Part shown: one piece after another, positions 15,545-25,438 of the stretch | Layout: each line of letters starts with the position of its first letter | How positions within the stretch are numbered: position 1 is the first letter of the stretch | Source: Flavobacteriaceae bacterium | Lineage (GTDB): Bacteria; Bacteroidota; Bacteroidia; Flavobacteriales; Flavobacteriaceae | Assembly: GCA_002723075.1 (NCBI GenBank) | Contig: PBNJ01000007.1 | Location: forward strand, 61,769-96,674 | Reading direction: 5' to 3' | DNA: 34,906 nt | Notes under the pieces: generated by a model | Told to the model about the DNA's origin: nothing | Databases searched by the model: none | What the model saw: the letters and a program-made list of their open reading frames with translations, nothing else | Translations under genes and position numbers: made by a program

Positions 15545-16080
15545 CGCCAAACAAGACTTTCTGTAAGTTGTCGTAGGTCATTCTTGATATACTGAATCGC
15601 AGGGTAAAGAGAATCGTAATTGGGTGTCGCAGAAAAGAATAAAACCCCCGACATAAAGTGATTTTTTTGATCTGTAACTAGGTAGTGCAGGTTAGATGGT
15701 GCATCTGAGGTAATCTCAAAAAATCTCCCATACTTCTGTTGATTGGTATTTTCATAACTACTTTCTTGAATCCGTGCTTCTTGTTTGGTATGCTCCATTA
15801 GACGGACATTAAAGTCACGGTAAAGATCTTGGATTTGGTGCTCATTCAAATTGAAATAACTCATATATACTTTAGCTTTCATCGACGGGTAGGACATGGA
15901 GAAAAAGCAATTTGATTGCACTTCAATTGAAGAAAGGGAATTAAAATCAAAAGTAAATGGGCAGTCTACAGGGGCTTGTTCATACGTTGGTGGTGGATAA
16001 TCCATCGCCAACATCCCGTTTGGTTTTGGCATGGGTGTGTTGCAACCGAAAATAAGGAATAAAACAAATAATTTTTTCAC
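15541..16080 (-). CDS. gldD: Gliding motility lipoprotein GldD
   Basis: A 179-residue lipoprotein with a signal peptide ending LFLIFGC (C13). The segment NGMLAMDYPPPTYEQAPVDCPFTF... followed by aromatic-rich beta strands is characteristic of GldD. In Flavobacterium johnsoniae, GldD is needed for gliding and for the type IX secretion machinery. It sits three bases after gldE in the conserved mutY-ssb-gldE-gldD order, which strengthens the call. Its presence suggests that the organism glides or at least has a type IX secretion system. Confidence 0.93.
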   Translation of the reverse strand: MKKLFVLFLIFGCNTPMPKPNGMLAMDYPPPTYEQAPVDCPFTFDFNSLSSIEVQSNCFFSMSYPSMKAKVYMSYFNLNEHQIQDLYRDFNVRLMEHTKQEARIQESSYENTNQQKYGRFFEITSDAPSNLHYLVTDQKNHFMSGVLFFSATPNYDSLYPAIQYIKNDLRQLTESLVWR

Positions 16081-16083
16081 CCG

Positions 16084-17391
16084 TCAATTCTTTTTATCGT
16101 TTGACACCTTGAGCTGCTTAATGCGCTTGCGATCGGTTGCTTCAACCACAAAAGAGCATCCATTAAATGAAAAAGAAGTTTGTGTTTTTGGAAAATATCC
16201 GAGATATTCCAAGACAAAGCCCGCCAGTGTTTCGGACTCTCCTTTTTTATCTTCAAAGGGTTCTGGGTCTTTAATAGATAAAATTCGGTAAAAATCTTTT
16301 AGATAAGTTTTGCCTTCCAAAACATAGGTGTTCTCATCGATTTTGGAATACATCAGGTCATCATCATCAAACTCATCGCTGATTTCGCCAACGATTTCTT
16401 CAATCACATCCTCTAGTGAAACTACTCCCGAAGTCCCGCCATATTCATCAACAACCACTGCCAAATGAATACGTTTGGATTGAAACTCTGTGAGTAAATC
16501 GTCTAATTTTTTATTTTCAGGAACAAAATAAGGTTGACGAAGAAGGGATACCCAATTAAATTTTTTCTTATGAATATGAGGAAGTAAATCTTTGATATAC
16601 AACACTCCCGCTATCGTATCGATCTGTTCATTAAAAACTGGTATTCTCGAATATCCCTTTTCTACCACTTTCTCTAAGACGTCCTCAAAAGGTTCTTCTT
16701 GGTTGAGCGCAAAAACATCAATTCGCGGCCTCATTACTTGCTTGACATCAAAGTTTCCAAAATTGATGATTCCTTCCAAAAGCTTTTGTTCTTCGGTTGA
16801 GGTTGCAGAATCCTCGGTCATTTCAAGTGCTTTTGACAATTGGTCTACTGAAAAATCCGTCGTTCGTTTTTGTAGTCGCTTTTGAAAGAAATACGTGAAT
16901 TTGCTCAAAGGTACAGCCAGGAAAAATAAGAGATAGCGGTCAATCACATATATAGGAAGGGTCATCAACAGCGCAAAAGATTCAGCGTTTCTATTGGCGT
17001 AAACTTTGGGGATAATATCTCCAAAAATCAAAATAAATGCAGCGACAAAACCAACCTCAATGACTAGGGTTAGCCAAGGGTATGGAATACTGGAAAACAA
17101 GGCGTGATTCATACTCGCAAAGAGCATGACAATCGAGATATTTATAAGATTATTTAGGATTAATATGGTCGCAAGCAATCTTTGTGGATTTTGACGTAAT
17201 TTGGCCATCAATCGGTTTTTCCGATTAGAGTGACTGGCTGCTACTTTTAAAGTTGCTGGAGAAAGTGCAAAGAAAGCAACTTCAGACCCAGATGTCAATC
17301 CCGAACTGATCAGCAATAAAAAAAGGAGTGAAAATCGAAGAATTAAGTCTACATCAATTCCGTTAGCAATAAAGACAAGTGTTGTCAACAA
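16084..17391 (-). CDS. gldE: Gliding motility-associated protein GldE (CNNM/CBS/CorC domains)
   Basis: A 435-residue inner-membrane protein. The N-terminal CNNM (DUF21) region has about four hydrophobic segments in residues 10-160. A CBS pair follows (VMRPRIDVFALNQEEP to VSLEDVIEEIVGEI), and a C-terminal CorC/HlyC domain completes it. This architecture is shared with Mg/Co efflux-type proteins, but the position between ssb and gldD identifies GldE. GldE is reported to act with GldD in gliding of Flavobacterium johnsoniae. The start at 17391 leaves ten bases to the ssb stop. Confidence 0.94.
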   Translation of the reverse strand: MLTTLVFIANGIDVDLILRFSLLFLLLISSGLTSGSEVAFFALSPATLKVAASHSNRKNRLMAKLRQNPQRLLATILILNNLINISIVMLFASMNHALFSSIPYPWLTLVIEVGFVAAFILIFGDIIPKVYANRNAESFALLMTLPIYVIDRYLLFFLAVPLSKFTYFFQKRLQKRTTDFSVDQLSKALEMTEDSATSTEEQKLLEGIINFGNFDVKQVMRPRIDVFALNQEEPFEDVLEKVVEKGYSRIPVFNEQIDTIAGVLYIKDLLPHIHKKKFNWVSLLRQPYFVPENKKLDDLLTEFQSKRIHLAVVVDEYGGTSGVVSLEDVIEEIVGEISDEFDDDDLMYSKIDENTYVLEGKTYLKDFYRILSIKDPEPFEDKKGESETLAGFVLEYLGYFPKTQTSFSFNGCSFVVEATDRKRIKQLKVSNDKKN

Positions 17392-17401
17392 TTGGGTTCA
17401 G

Positions 17402-17803
17402 TTAAAAGGGAAGATCTTCTTCAACATTTGCAGATGGCATTGAATCCTGAGGAGATGAGTCTTTTTGACGATTACTCAAGAATGTAAACTCGTCAACATG
17501 AATTTCAGTACTATACCTAGAGTTGCCATCTTCTCCTTGCCACTTCCGTGTTTTAATACGGCCTTCTACAAAAAGTTTATCGCCTTTTTTCAAATATTTT
17601 TCACATGTTTCGGCAGCTTTATTTTTCAAAACTAAATTGTGCCACTCCGTATTTGTGACTTGTTCTCCTGTCTGTTTGTTGGTGTAACTTTCATTGGTAG
17701 CCAACGGAAAACGACCAATACAGCCCCCATTGTCAAAGTATCGCAATTTGACTTCATCCCCTAAATGACCAATTAACATGACTTTATTTAGCGTACCACT
17801 CAT
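17402..17803 (-). CDS. ssb: Single-stranded DNA-binding protein
   Basis: A 133-residue SSB that coats single-stranded DNA during replication and repair. The OB fold starts MSGTLNKVMLIGHLGDEVKLRY and includes NTEWHNLVL and KKGDKLFVEGRIKTRKW. The acidic C-terminal tip ends EEDLPF, the usual docking peptide for partner proteins. The linker between fold and tip is short. It lies 24 bases after mutY and ten before gldE on the same strand. Confidence 0.97.
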   Translation of the reverse strand: MSGTLNKVMLIGHLGDEVKLRYFDNGGCIGRFPLATNESYTNKQTGEQVTNTEWHNLVLKNKAAETCEKYLKKGDKLFVEGRIKTRKWQGEDGNSRYSTEIHVDEFTFLSNRQKDSSPQDSMPSANVEEDLPF

Positions 17804-17827
17804 AACGTTCTTTCTATCAAAAGTAAG

Positions 17828-18874
17828 CTAATCGAAAAACTTGTGCAAGAATCGTTCGATTAGTCTGGATACAGGGTAGTCTGCTAGTTTAGAAATTGAA
17901 ATGGGAGTCGAGACGATAGAATCAGTTGGTACAATCCAAAAACTTGCATAAATACGCTGGTGAGTTAGTTGATGTACCCAGGGTTCAGAATTAAAAAGAG
18001 AAACATCATCTGCAAAAACCCATTCGGGTAAATTAGATTCTTTGCTGATATTTTCTAGGGTCAAAGGGCGATTTGACTCCAGCAGAGGGAATTCATACAG
18101 ATGTTGCCAAATGTCTTTCTCTTTTCTTAGGATTAGGGCAGTGTGTTTGTTTGGTAGCAAAGGAACGAGGTAGTTAAAGTATCTCTTTTTGACTGGCTTA
18201 CTTGCTTGTTTAGTAGGGTAATTATTGACTTTGTTTTTCTCATGAGCTACACAGGAATCTTTGAAAATACACTGATGACAGGATGGGCTCTTGGGCTTGC
18301 ACTGCAATGCTCCAAATTCCATTATTGCTTGATTGTAATTTCCAGGCTGTTTGGTGTCTAGCAATTCATTGGCAAGTATTTCATATCGTCTTTTGGCTTG
18401 TCCTGTATCAATCGGGTCTTCCATACCGAAGTATCTTGCTAAAACCCGATAAACATTGCCGTCAACCACGGCATGAGGAAGATCAAAACAGATGGAAGAG
18501 ATCGCAGCGGCTGTGTATGGACCAACTCCAGGCAAGGCAAGCAGTTCCGCATAAGTCTTTGGAAACAATCCATTAAAATCATTCGCAATCAGCTTGGCAG
18601 TTTTGTGCAAATTACGCGCACGGCTGTAGTACCCCAGCCCTTGCCACATTTTGAGCACTTGATCTTCAGGAGCATTCGCGAGTTCATGTATTGTTGGAAA
18701 GGTAGATACAAAGAGCATAAAATAAGACTCACCATAGACTACACGAGTCTGCTGGAGAATAATTTCTGAAAGCCATATACGGTAGGGATCATTGTTCTGA
18801 CGCCATGGCAAATCGCGTTTGTGTATGGCGTACCAACGCTGGATTTCGACTGAAAAATGGTGGTTTGTTGACAT
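17828..18874 (-). CDS. mutY: A/G-specific adenine glycosylase MutY
   Basis: This glycosylase removes adenine mispaired with 8-oxoguanine. From the ATG at 18874 the protein has 348 residues; an ATG nine codons upstream is less likely. The catalytic Glu lies in SEIILQQTRV (E37). The helix-hairpin-helix LPGVGPYTA is followed by the catalytic Asp in VVDGNVYRVLAR. The 4Fe-4S loop CKPKSPSCHQCIFKDSC has the standard spacing of 6, 2 and 5. A C-terminal NUDIX-like domain for 8-oxoG recognition follows. It is the first gene of the mutY-ssb-gldE-gldD unit. Confidence 0.97.
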   Translation of the reverse strand: MSTNHHFSVEIQRWYAIHKRDLPWRQNNDPYRIWLSEIILQQTRVVYGESYFMLFVSTFPTIHELANAPEDQVLKMWQGLGYYSRARNLHKTAKLIANDFNGLFPKTYAELLALPGVGPYTAAAISSICFDLPHAVVDGNVYRVLARYFGMEDPIDTGQAKRRYEILANELLDTKQPGNYNQAIMEFGALQCKPKSPSCHQCIFKDSCVAHEKNKVNNYPTKQASKPVKKRYFNYLVPLLPNKHTALILRKEKDIWQHLYEFPLLESNRPLTLENISKESNLPEWVFADDVSLFNSEPWVHQLTHQRIYASFWIVPTDSIVSTPISISKLADYPVSRLIERFLHKFFD

Positions 18875-18934
18875 TGGCCACAAGATATTTAATTTATACA
18901 CTGATAACCAAGGGATTTACTCAATTATAATTTA

Positions 18935-18942
18935 TATATTTG
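18935..18942 (+). promoter_or_regulatory. -7 promoter box of the HU gene
   Basis: TATATTTG fits TAnnTTTG and lies 36 bases before the HU start. No convincing TTG at the -33 distance is seen. Confidence 0.45.
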
Positions 18943-18978
18943 CTCACCAAAAAAATTAAAAAACCAAAACGAATAAGC

Positions 18979-19269
18979 ATGACAAAAGCAGATATTGTCA
19001 CCAAAATTTCTGATCGTCTCGGAGTTGAGAAAATTGAAACCCAAGCTGTAGTTGAACAATTTATGAAAGAAGTTAAAAATGCTCTTGAATCAGGTGAAAA
19101 TGTTTACCTACGGGGATTTGGAAGCTTTATTGTAAAGACACGTGCCGAAAAAAAAGGTAGGAACATTTCAAAAAACACAACCATTTCGATTCCAGCGCAA
19201 AACATACCAGCATTCAAACCCGCTAAAGTGTTTTTGGATAGCGTAAAAGATAAGGTGAAAGTATCTTAA
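18979..19269 (+). CDS. HU/IHF family DNA-binding protein
   Basis: A 96-residue nucleoid protein that bends DNA as a dimer. The ATG at 18979 gives the normal N-terminus MTKADIVTKISDRLG; the frame continues upstream only through a TTG. Family motifs are GENVYLRGFGSFIVKTRAEKKGRN and, after the beta arm, IPAFKPAKVFLDSVK. It is followed 28 bases later by a gene for a 30-residue basic protein and then RNase G, and may be co-transcribed with them. In this family HU and IHF subunits cannot be distinguished from sequence alone here. Confidence 0.96.
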   Translation: MTKADIVTKISDRLGVEKIETQAVVEQFMKEVKNALESGENVYLRGFGSFIVKTRAEKKGRNISKNTTISIPAQNIPAFKPAKVFLDSVKDKVKVS

Positions 19270-19297
19270 AGAAGCTAATAATATTTAAACACATACT

Positions 19298-19390
19298 ATG
19301 CCAAGTGGTAAAAAAAGAAAAAGACACAAGGTAGCCACGCACAAGCGTAAGAAAAGAAGCCGCGCAAATCGACATAAGAAAAAAGCGTAG
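19298..19390 (+). CDS. Conserved-looking 30-residue highly basic small protein
   Basis: ATG at 19298 opens a 30-codon frame closed by TAG at 19388-19390. It begins MPSGKKRKRHKVATHKRKK and continues with Arg, Lys and His; about two thirds of the residues are basic. Such a composition is typical of proteins embedded in rRNA or other RNA. I recall closely similar peptides at this position in Bacteroidota genomes, mostly unannotated, but cannot check it here. It lies between the HU gene (28 bases upstream) and RNase G. A role as a small ribosomal or RNA-binding protein is an inference. Confidence 0.7.
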   Translation: MPSGKKRKRHKVATHKRKKRSRANRHKKKA

Positions 19391-19469
19391 GTTTTAACCG
19401 TATTGCCCAACACGATCTTTGACATGAGATGATTTTCTGCCTTTGTCTGCTAAAAATCATTTCCCCGAC

Positions 19470-19531
19470 GCACACAAATCCTGTGCAAATTTATTGTTTA
19501 ATCCCTCCCTCGAATGCACAATTCGGAGGAA
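19470..19531 (+). promoter_or_regulatory. Leader of RNase G gene with small hairpin and strong Shine-Dalgarno
   Basis: The 154-base gap upstream of the RNase G gene holds a small hairpin (GCACA 19470-19474 with TGTGC 19482-19486). A purine-rich GGAGGA lies at 19526-19531, 13 bases before the ATG. Extended Shine-Dalgarno sequences are uncommon in Bacteroidota, whose ribosomes largely ignore them. No TAnnTTTG box was found in the gap, so transcription may come from the HU side. Confidence 0.35.
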
Positions 19532-19544
19532 CTAAATCATCATT

Positions 19545-21095
19545 ATGAGTAAAGAACTAATCATTCGTTCAAGATCCTCATCTGTAGATTTTGCCTTGCT
19601 TAAGGACGGGAAATTGATCGAATATCAAAAGGAAGTTGGCACGAATAAGTTTCACGTTGGTGATATTTTTCTGGCAAAAATTAAAAAAACACTTCCTGGA
19701 CTGAATGCTGCATTTGTCAATGTAGGTTATGAAAAAGATGCGTTTTTGCATTATCATGATCTGGGACCAAGAGTACGCAGCTTTCTAAAATTCATCAAAG
19801 GTGTAAGCACAGGTAAAGTGAAAGATTTTTCTCTAAAGAAGTTTCCTTTAGAACCCGAAATTCACAAAGACGGAGCCATTGCAGACGCCGTTCAATCAAA
19901 TCAGTCTGTATTGGTTCAAATCATCAAAGAGCCAATCTCAACCAAAGGGCCCAGAATTAGTTCTGAGTTATCTTTAGCTGGACGGTATTTGGTTTTGGTA
20001 CCCTTTTCAGATCGCGTTTCCATCTCTCAAAAAATTCCAACGAGAGAAGAAAAAACTCGTCTCAAGAAACTGGTACTCAGTATTAAACCCAAGGGGTTTG
20101 GTGTGATTGTTCGAACAGTTGCTCACGATAAAAAAGTAGCTGAACTCGACCGTGACATGCAGCAACTCCACAAACGATGGATAGATCTTTGTAAGTCGAT
20201 TCGTAAAGCCGATTATCCCTCTCGCGTGTTGAGTGAACTCAATCGCGCTTCGAGTATATTACGAGATGTTTTTGATGACAGCTTCACAGGAATTCATGTT
20301 GACGACACTAACATGGCAGGTGAAGTGAATGACTATTTAGATCAAATAGCACCTGATAAGAAGGCAATCGTCAAGTTATTCAATTCTGAAACTCCCATTT
20401 TTGAGCGTTTTGGTATTGAAAGACAAATTAAGACTTCATTTGGACGTACGGTGTCGATGAGCCGAGGAGCTTATCTGATCATTGAGCATACAGAAGCACT
20501 TCATGTGATTGATGTAAATAGTGGAAACCGATCCAATAAAGCAAAAAATCAAGAAGATACTGCACTTGAAGTCAACCTGATTGCTGCAACCGAAATTGCG
20601 CGGCAACTGCGTTTACGAGATATGGGTGGTATTATCGTGATTGATTTTATAGATATGATCCGGTCAGAAAATCGGAGAAAACTCTTTGATCACTTTCGAG
20701 AAGAAATGAATGCTGACAGAGCCAAACATAAAATTCTTCCACCGAGTAAAATTGGTCTAATTCAAATGACACGTCAACGTGTGAGACCTGAAATGGAGAT
20801 TAAAACCATGGAACCCAATCCCAATAAGGACGGGGAAGTGGAAGCTCCTATTGTACTCCTCGATCGTATCGAGGCAGATGTGGAACGAATTGTCAACCAT
20901 GCAAAGCACAGCAAAAAGAAGATTCGCCTTCATGCGCATCCTTTTGTGGCTGCCTATTTGGTACAAGGCCTAAAGTCTGTTCGGTTTCAATGGTATCTCA
21001 AGCATAAGAAGTGGATCACTGTGATTCCACGCGACGCTTACACCTATCTACACTACCGTTTTTTTGATAAAAATGGTAAAGTAATTCATTTATAA
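19545..21095 (+). CDS. rng: Ribonuclease E/G family endoribonuclease
   Basis: A 516-residue endoribonuclease that matures rRNA and starts mRNA decay. An S1 RNA-binding domain with an insertion spans about residues 38-130. The 5' sensor and RNase H-like regions follow. The catalytic Mg-binding aspartates are D323 (VIDVNSGNR) and D367 (VIDFIDM). The length and the absence of a long C-terminal scaffold fit RNase G rather than E. The CPxC zinc-link motif that joins protomers in the E. coli enzymes is absent: the region after TRQRVRPEM runs into MEPNPNKDGEVEAPIV, and the whole protein has a single cysteine. It is followed by a terminator. Confidence 0.95.
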   Translation: MSKELIIRSRSSSVDFALLKDGKLIEYQKEVGTNKFHVGDIFLAKIKKTLPGLNAAFVNVGYEKDAFLHYHDLGPRVRSFLKFIKGVSTGKVKDFSLKKFPLEPEIHKDGAIADAVQSNQSVLVQIIKEPISTKGPRISSELSLAGRYLVLVPFSDRVSISQKIPTREEKTRLKKLVLSIKPKGFGVIVRTVAHDKKVAELDRDMQQLHKRWIDLCKSIRKADYPSRVLSELNRASSILRDVFDDSFTGIHVDDTNMAGEVNDYLDQIAPDKKAIVKLFNSETPIFERFGIERQIKTSFGRTVSMSRGAYLIIEHTEALHVIDVNSGNRSNKAKNQEDTALEVNLIAATEIARQLRLRDMGGIIVIDFIDMIRSENRRKLFDHFREEMNADRAKHKILPPSKIGLIQMTRQRVRPEMEIKTMEPNPNKDGEVEAPIVLLDRIEADVERIVNHAKHSKKKIRLHAHPFVAAYLVQGLKSVRFQWYLKHKKWITVIPRDAYTYLHYRFFDKNGKVIHL

Positions 21096-21098
21096 TAC

Positions 21099-21133
21099 AA
21101 AAGCGGCTCAATATTTTGGGTCGCTTTTTTTTT
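21099..21133 (+). terminator. Rho-independent terminator of rng
   Basis: Stem AAAAGCGGCTC pairs with GGGTCGCTTTT (with G-U pairs) around a loop AATATTTT, followed by a nine-T run, directly after the RNase G stop. Confidence 0.82.
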
Positions 21134-21144
21134 ATTTTAGAGCA

Positions 21145-21615
21145 ATGCGAAATACCCAAACCCTTAACGAGCTAAAAATCCGACTGGAGCGATACTGCGC
21201 TTACCAAGAACGTTGTCATCAGGAAGTCCAAACGAAACTCCGTCAGCTCGGTGCATTTCGCGATGATTCCGATACTGTGATTTCCCACTTGATTCAAAAC
21301 GACTACCTCAACGAAACTCGCTTTACGATGCTCTATGTCCGCAGCAAGTTTTCTAATAAAAAATGGGGCAAAAAACGGATTGTCAACGAACTGAAGCAAA
21401 GAAAAATTACGAGCTATAACATCGACAAAGCACTGGCACAAATCTCAGAAGAAAACTATCGGATGACATTCGAGACTCTCGCTGAAAAACGTTGGAATCA
21501 ACTGAAAAGAAACAAAGAACCCCTACAGCAACGAAAGAAAAAATGGATCAGCTACCTGCAATACCGCGGATGGGAAAATGACTTGATTTTTGATGCCCTA
21601 AACAAGCTCACTTGA
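21145..21615 (+). CDS. recX: Regulatory protein RecX
   Basis: A 156-residue RecX-type protein, a family that inhibits RecA filament growth and ATPase activity. It is all-helical and basic. Family signatures include CHQEVQTKLRQLG, LIQNDYLNETRFTMLYVRSKF and the WGKKRIVNELKQRKI segment. It starts 12 bases after the rng terminator, so it probably has its own weak promoter or depends on read-through. It ends two bases before the stop of the convergent TonB receptor gene. recA is not in the window. Confidence 0.93.
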   Translation: MRNTQTLNELKIRLERYCAYQERCHQEVQTKLRQLGAFRDDSDTVISHLIQNDYLNETRFTMLYVRSKFSNKKWGKKRIVNELKQRKITSYNIDKALAQISEENYRMTFETLAEKRWNQLKRNKEPLQQRKKKWISYLQYRGWENDLIFDALNKLT

Positions 21616-21617
21616 AA

Positions 21618-23444
21618 TTAGTAGAACTGATACTGAAGGGAAAGCAGTGCATGCCCCTTCGGCATAGGCACCAAATTCTGTTCCGTGTAATCAGCATTTA
21701 AAATATTATGAGCGGAAAGTGAGAGTTTTACACGACCTTTAACAACCGCCATATTCGCATCTACCACATTGTAATGATAGCCTGAGTCCTGCTCGGCATA
21801 ACGATAAGATATTGAGGATGTGATAAGTGAATTCCACCTCAACGTCCAACGAGTGGAAAGGTGGTGTTTACGTGAATTGATGGCATAGCGAGACAATGCA
21901 GAACTGACCCCATCTACATCGTCTTTGAGATAGGCATAACCAACAGAGAACTTGTGTGAGTTGCTGTTCAAAACAACATCAAGCTCTCCCCCTTGGGATA
22001 AAATTTGATCGATATTCGTGGCTTGCCATCGTTCTTCTCCTGCCAGTACAACATAGTCGATATAGTTCTTTGCATCACGTTGAAAAAGGGATATGGATAG
22101 TTTCCAATTGTTTTGACGATGTCGAAATCCGAGCTCTGTTGACAATGCCTTTTCAGGGAGTAAGGATTCATTTCCTAATGTTGTAGGGTCATTATAATAC
22201 AAATCGGTGTAGGTTGGAATCCGATAAGTATATCCTGAATTGAAAAACAATCTCGAGTCACCATTAATCTGGAAACCAATATCAATCCCAGGGTAGAAAA
22301 AGGTGTCCTGATCGGTGTAATGGCTCACAGAAAACCCTGGTGTGACATCCCAACGATTGCTTACAAAACGATGCTCTAGATAGCCATGAGCTAGGGTGCG
22401 AGCATGCTCTCCTAAGTTATTACTTCGGATGCTGACATGAGCCAATTCAAAACCGATCCCGGTCGTACCCAATGCGTGCTTTTTGGTAGCATTTACTTCG
22501 GCTCCGAGTTTGTTCGTAATATGCATATTTCGATATATACTGGGGTCATTTTTGAAAAGGATAAACTCGTCTTGTCCTCTTTTCCAATATAGTTTTGGCT
22601 TGATATGCCAATTCCCATTTATGGAAGTCGTTAGGCCAAGCAAACTGCTCTGCGTGGCTTCAAATTGATCAGTAAATGTTGGGGATGCATAAAACCCATT
22701 TGCTCCAAAACGTCTATTGTTAAAGCTGGCTAATAGTTCAATTGGTTCTTGATCAGTCTTCCAACTCGACTTCCATAAATAATTTTGATTGTAATAATCC
22801 GTATTGTAGCGGTATCCATCGGAGGATATGGTTTCAGCGTAAAGCGTATGGCTTGATGACTCACGCTGGTCTGTCGCAAACAAAGCTGCCTTTTGATAGT
22901 CAAATGAGCCGCCACTGAGAGTAACCTTTAGGTCTTCAGTAGAGGGTGTCTTGGTTACGATATTAATCGCTCCACTAAATGCATTTTGACCATATACACG
23001 ACCCGCTGCACCCTTTAGAATTTCAACACGTTCAATCATCTCAATTGGTAGAATTGCATTGAGCGTATGATGCCCCGTTTGGGGGTTATCTACTTTAATG
23101 CCATCAATTAAAAGAAGAACTTGATCAAATCCACCTCCTCGGATGTAAATATCAGACTGCACGTCTTGCGCTCCGCGACTGCGGAGTTCAATCCCAGCGA
23201 CATCACTCAGCACATCAATCAAAGTGTTTGCACCACTTTCCGCAATCTCCTTTGCCGTTATGGTTGTTACTGATCGAGATTGTTGACCCATCGAAAGTTC
23301 AATCCTAGGTGATGAGACAATCACTTCATCGAGGACTGTTTCTTGTGCAGTTAATGGAGTTTGAAATACGATCAGAAAGATGAAAACGCAAACAGATAGA
23401 GGCTTGTCAACAACTTGTTTGCTGAAATCAAAAGCAACTTTCAT
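21618..23444 (-). CDS. BtuB-like TonB-dependent receptor
   Basis: A 608-residue outer-membrane receptor with an unusually long signal sequence (cleavage probably near PLTAQE). A TonB-box-like segment (ETVLDEVIVSSPRI) is followed by a plug (SDIYIRGGGFDQVLLLIDGI, GRVYGQNAFSGAINIVTK). A short barrel ends in SLQYQFY. Length and plug resemble BtuB and related cobalamin or small siderophore receptors. No cobalamin or other riboswitch lies in the 49-base gap upstream. It follows atpC on the same strand without a visible terminator, so it may be co-transcribed with atpDC. The substrate is not determined. Confidence 0.92.
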   Translation of the reverse strand: MKVAFDFSKQVVDKPLSVCVFIFLIVFQTPLTAQETVLDEVIVSSPRIELSMGQQSRSVTTITAKEIAESGANTLIDVLSDVAGIELRSRGAQDVQSDIYIRGGGFDQVLLLIDGIKVDNPQTGHHTLNAILPIEMIERVEILKGAAGRVYGQNAFSGAINIVTKTPSTEDLKVTLSGGSFDYQKAALFATDQRESSSHTLYAETISSDGYRYNTDYYNQNYLWKSSWKTDQEPIELLASFNNRRFGANGFYASPTFTDQFEATQSSLLGLTTSINGNWHIKPKLYWKRGQDEFILFKNDPSIYRNMHITNKLGAEVNATKKHALGTTGIGFELAHVSIRSNNLGEHARTLAHGYLEHRFVSNRWDVTPGFSVSHYTDQDTFFYPGIDIGFQINGDSRLFFNSGYTYRIPTYTDLYYNDPTTLGNESLLPEKALSTELGFRHRQNNWKLSISLFQRDAKNYIDYVVLAGEERWQATNIDQILSQGGELDVVLNSNSHKFSVGYAYLKDDVDGVSSALSRYAINSRKHHLSTRWTLRWNSLITSSISYRYAEQDSGYHYNVVDANMAVVKGRVKLSLSAHNILNADYTEQNLVPMPKGHALLSLQYQFY

Positions 23445-23493
23445 ATCATTCCGTTTATTAAAGCTTAAGGGGATTTGTTTCAGAAATAAAATC

Positions 23494-23772
23494 TTAATCG
23501 GCTAAAAGCACAACTTTATTTTGCTGCATTTCGAGGGTTCCGCCGTTTGGCAATTCCAAAAAAGTATCTTCTCCTTGCTGGTTAAAATGATTCGCCGTTT
23601 CTTCTGGAAGAGAAATTTTTCCGCCGATTTTTACGGTCCCTGGGTTTAAAATAGAAACAATCGGTGCATGATTGTCGAGAACCTGAAAAGCACCATTCGC
23701 TCCAGGAACAGCAACTGAGTTGACTTCACCACTAAATAATGTTGCTTCTGGGCTAACGACTTCTAAACGCAT
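23494..23772 (-). CDS. atpC: F1 ATP synthase epsilon subunit, short form
   Basis: A 92-residue epsilon subunit of the F1 rotor. It contains only the N-terminal beta-sandwich (MRLEVVSPEATLFSGEVNSVAVPG, GAFQVLDNHAPIVSIL). The C-terminal two-helix domain that inhibits ATPase activity in other bacteria is missing. Short epsilon subunits are usual in Bacteroidota. It follows atpD by three bases. The other F-type ATPase genes are not in this window, so atpDC form a separate unit. Confidence 0.95.
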   Translation of the reverse strand: MRLEVVSPEATLFSGEVNSVAVPGANGAFQVLDNHAPIVSILNPGTVKIGGKISLPEETANHFNQQGEDTFLELPNGGTLEMQQNKVVLLAD

Positions 23773-23775
23773 AAA

Positions 23776-25365
<1,590 letters not shown>

Positions 25366-25385
25366 TTAGTCGATTGATTTATAAA

Positions 25386-25414
25386 CAAAAAAAGGGCGCT
25401 ATAATAGCGCCCTT
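25386..25414 (-). terminator. Rho-independent terminator of the large TonB receptor gene
   Basis: A 10-bp perfect stem (25392-25401 with 25405-25414) and a 3-base loop, followed on the minus strand by seven T. It lies 25 bases after the receptor stop. Confidence 0.88.
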
Positions 25415-25438
25415 ATTGTAGAAATGTATAAACTTCTT

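Noticed and set aside
18940-18978. TTG-started extension of the HU protein
   Set aside because: It would begin within the TATATTTG promoter box. The ATG at 18979 gives the standard HU N-terminus.
23445-23493. Possible cobalamin riboswitch before the BtuB-like receptor
   Set aside because: The gap is only 49 bases and has no B12-box-like sequence; a cobalamin riboswitch needs far more room.
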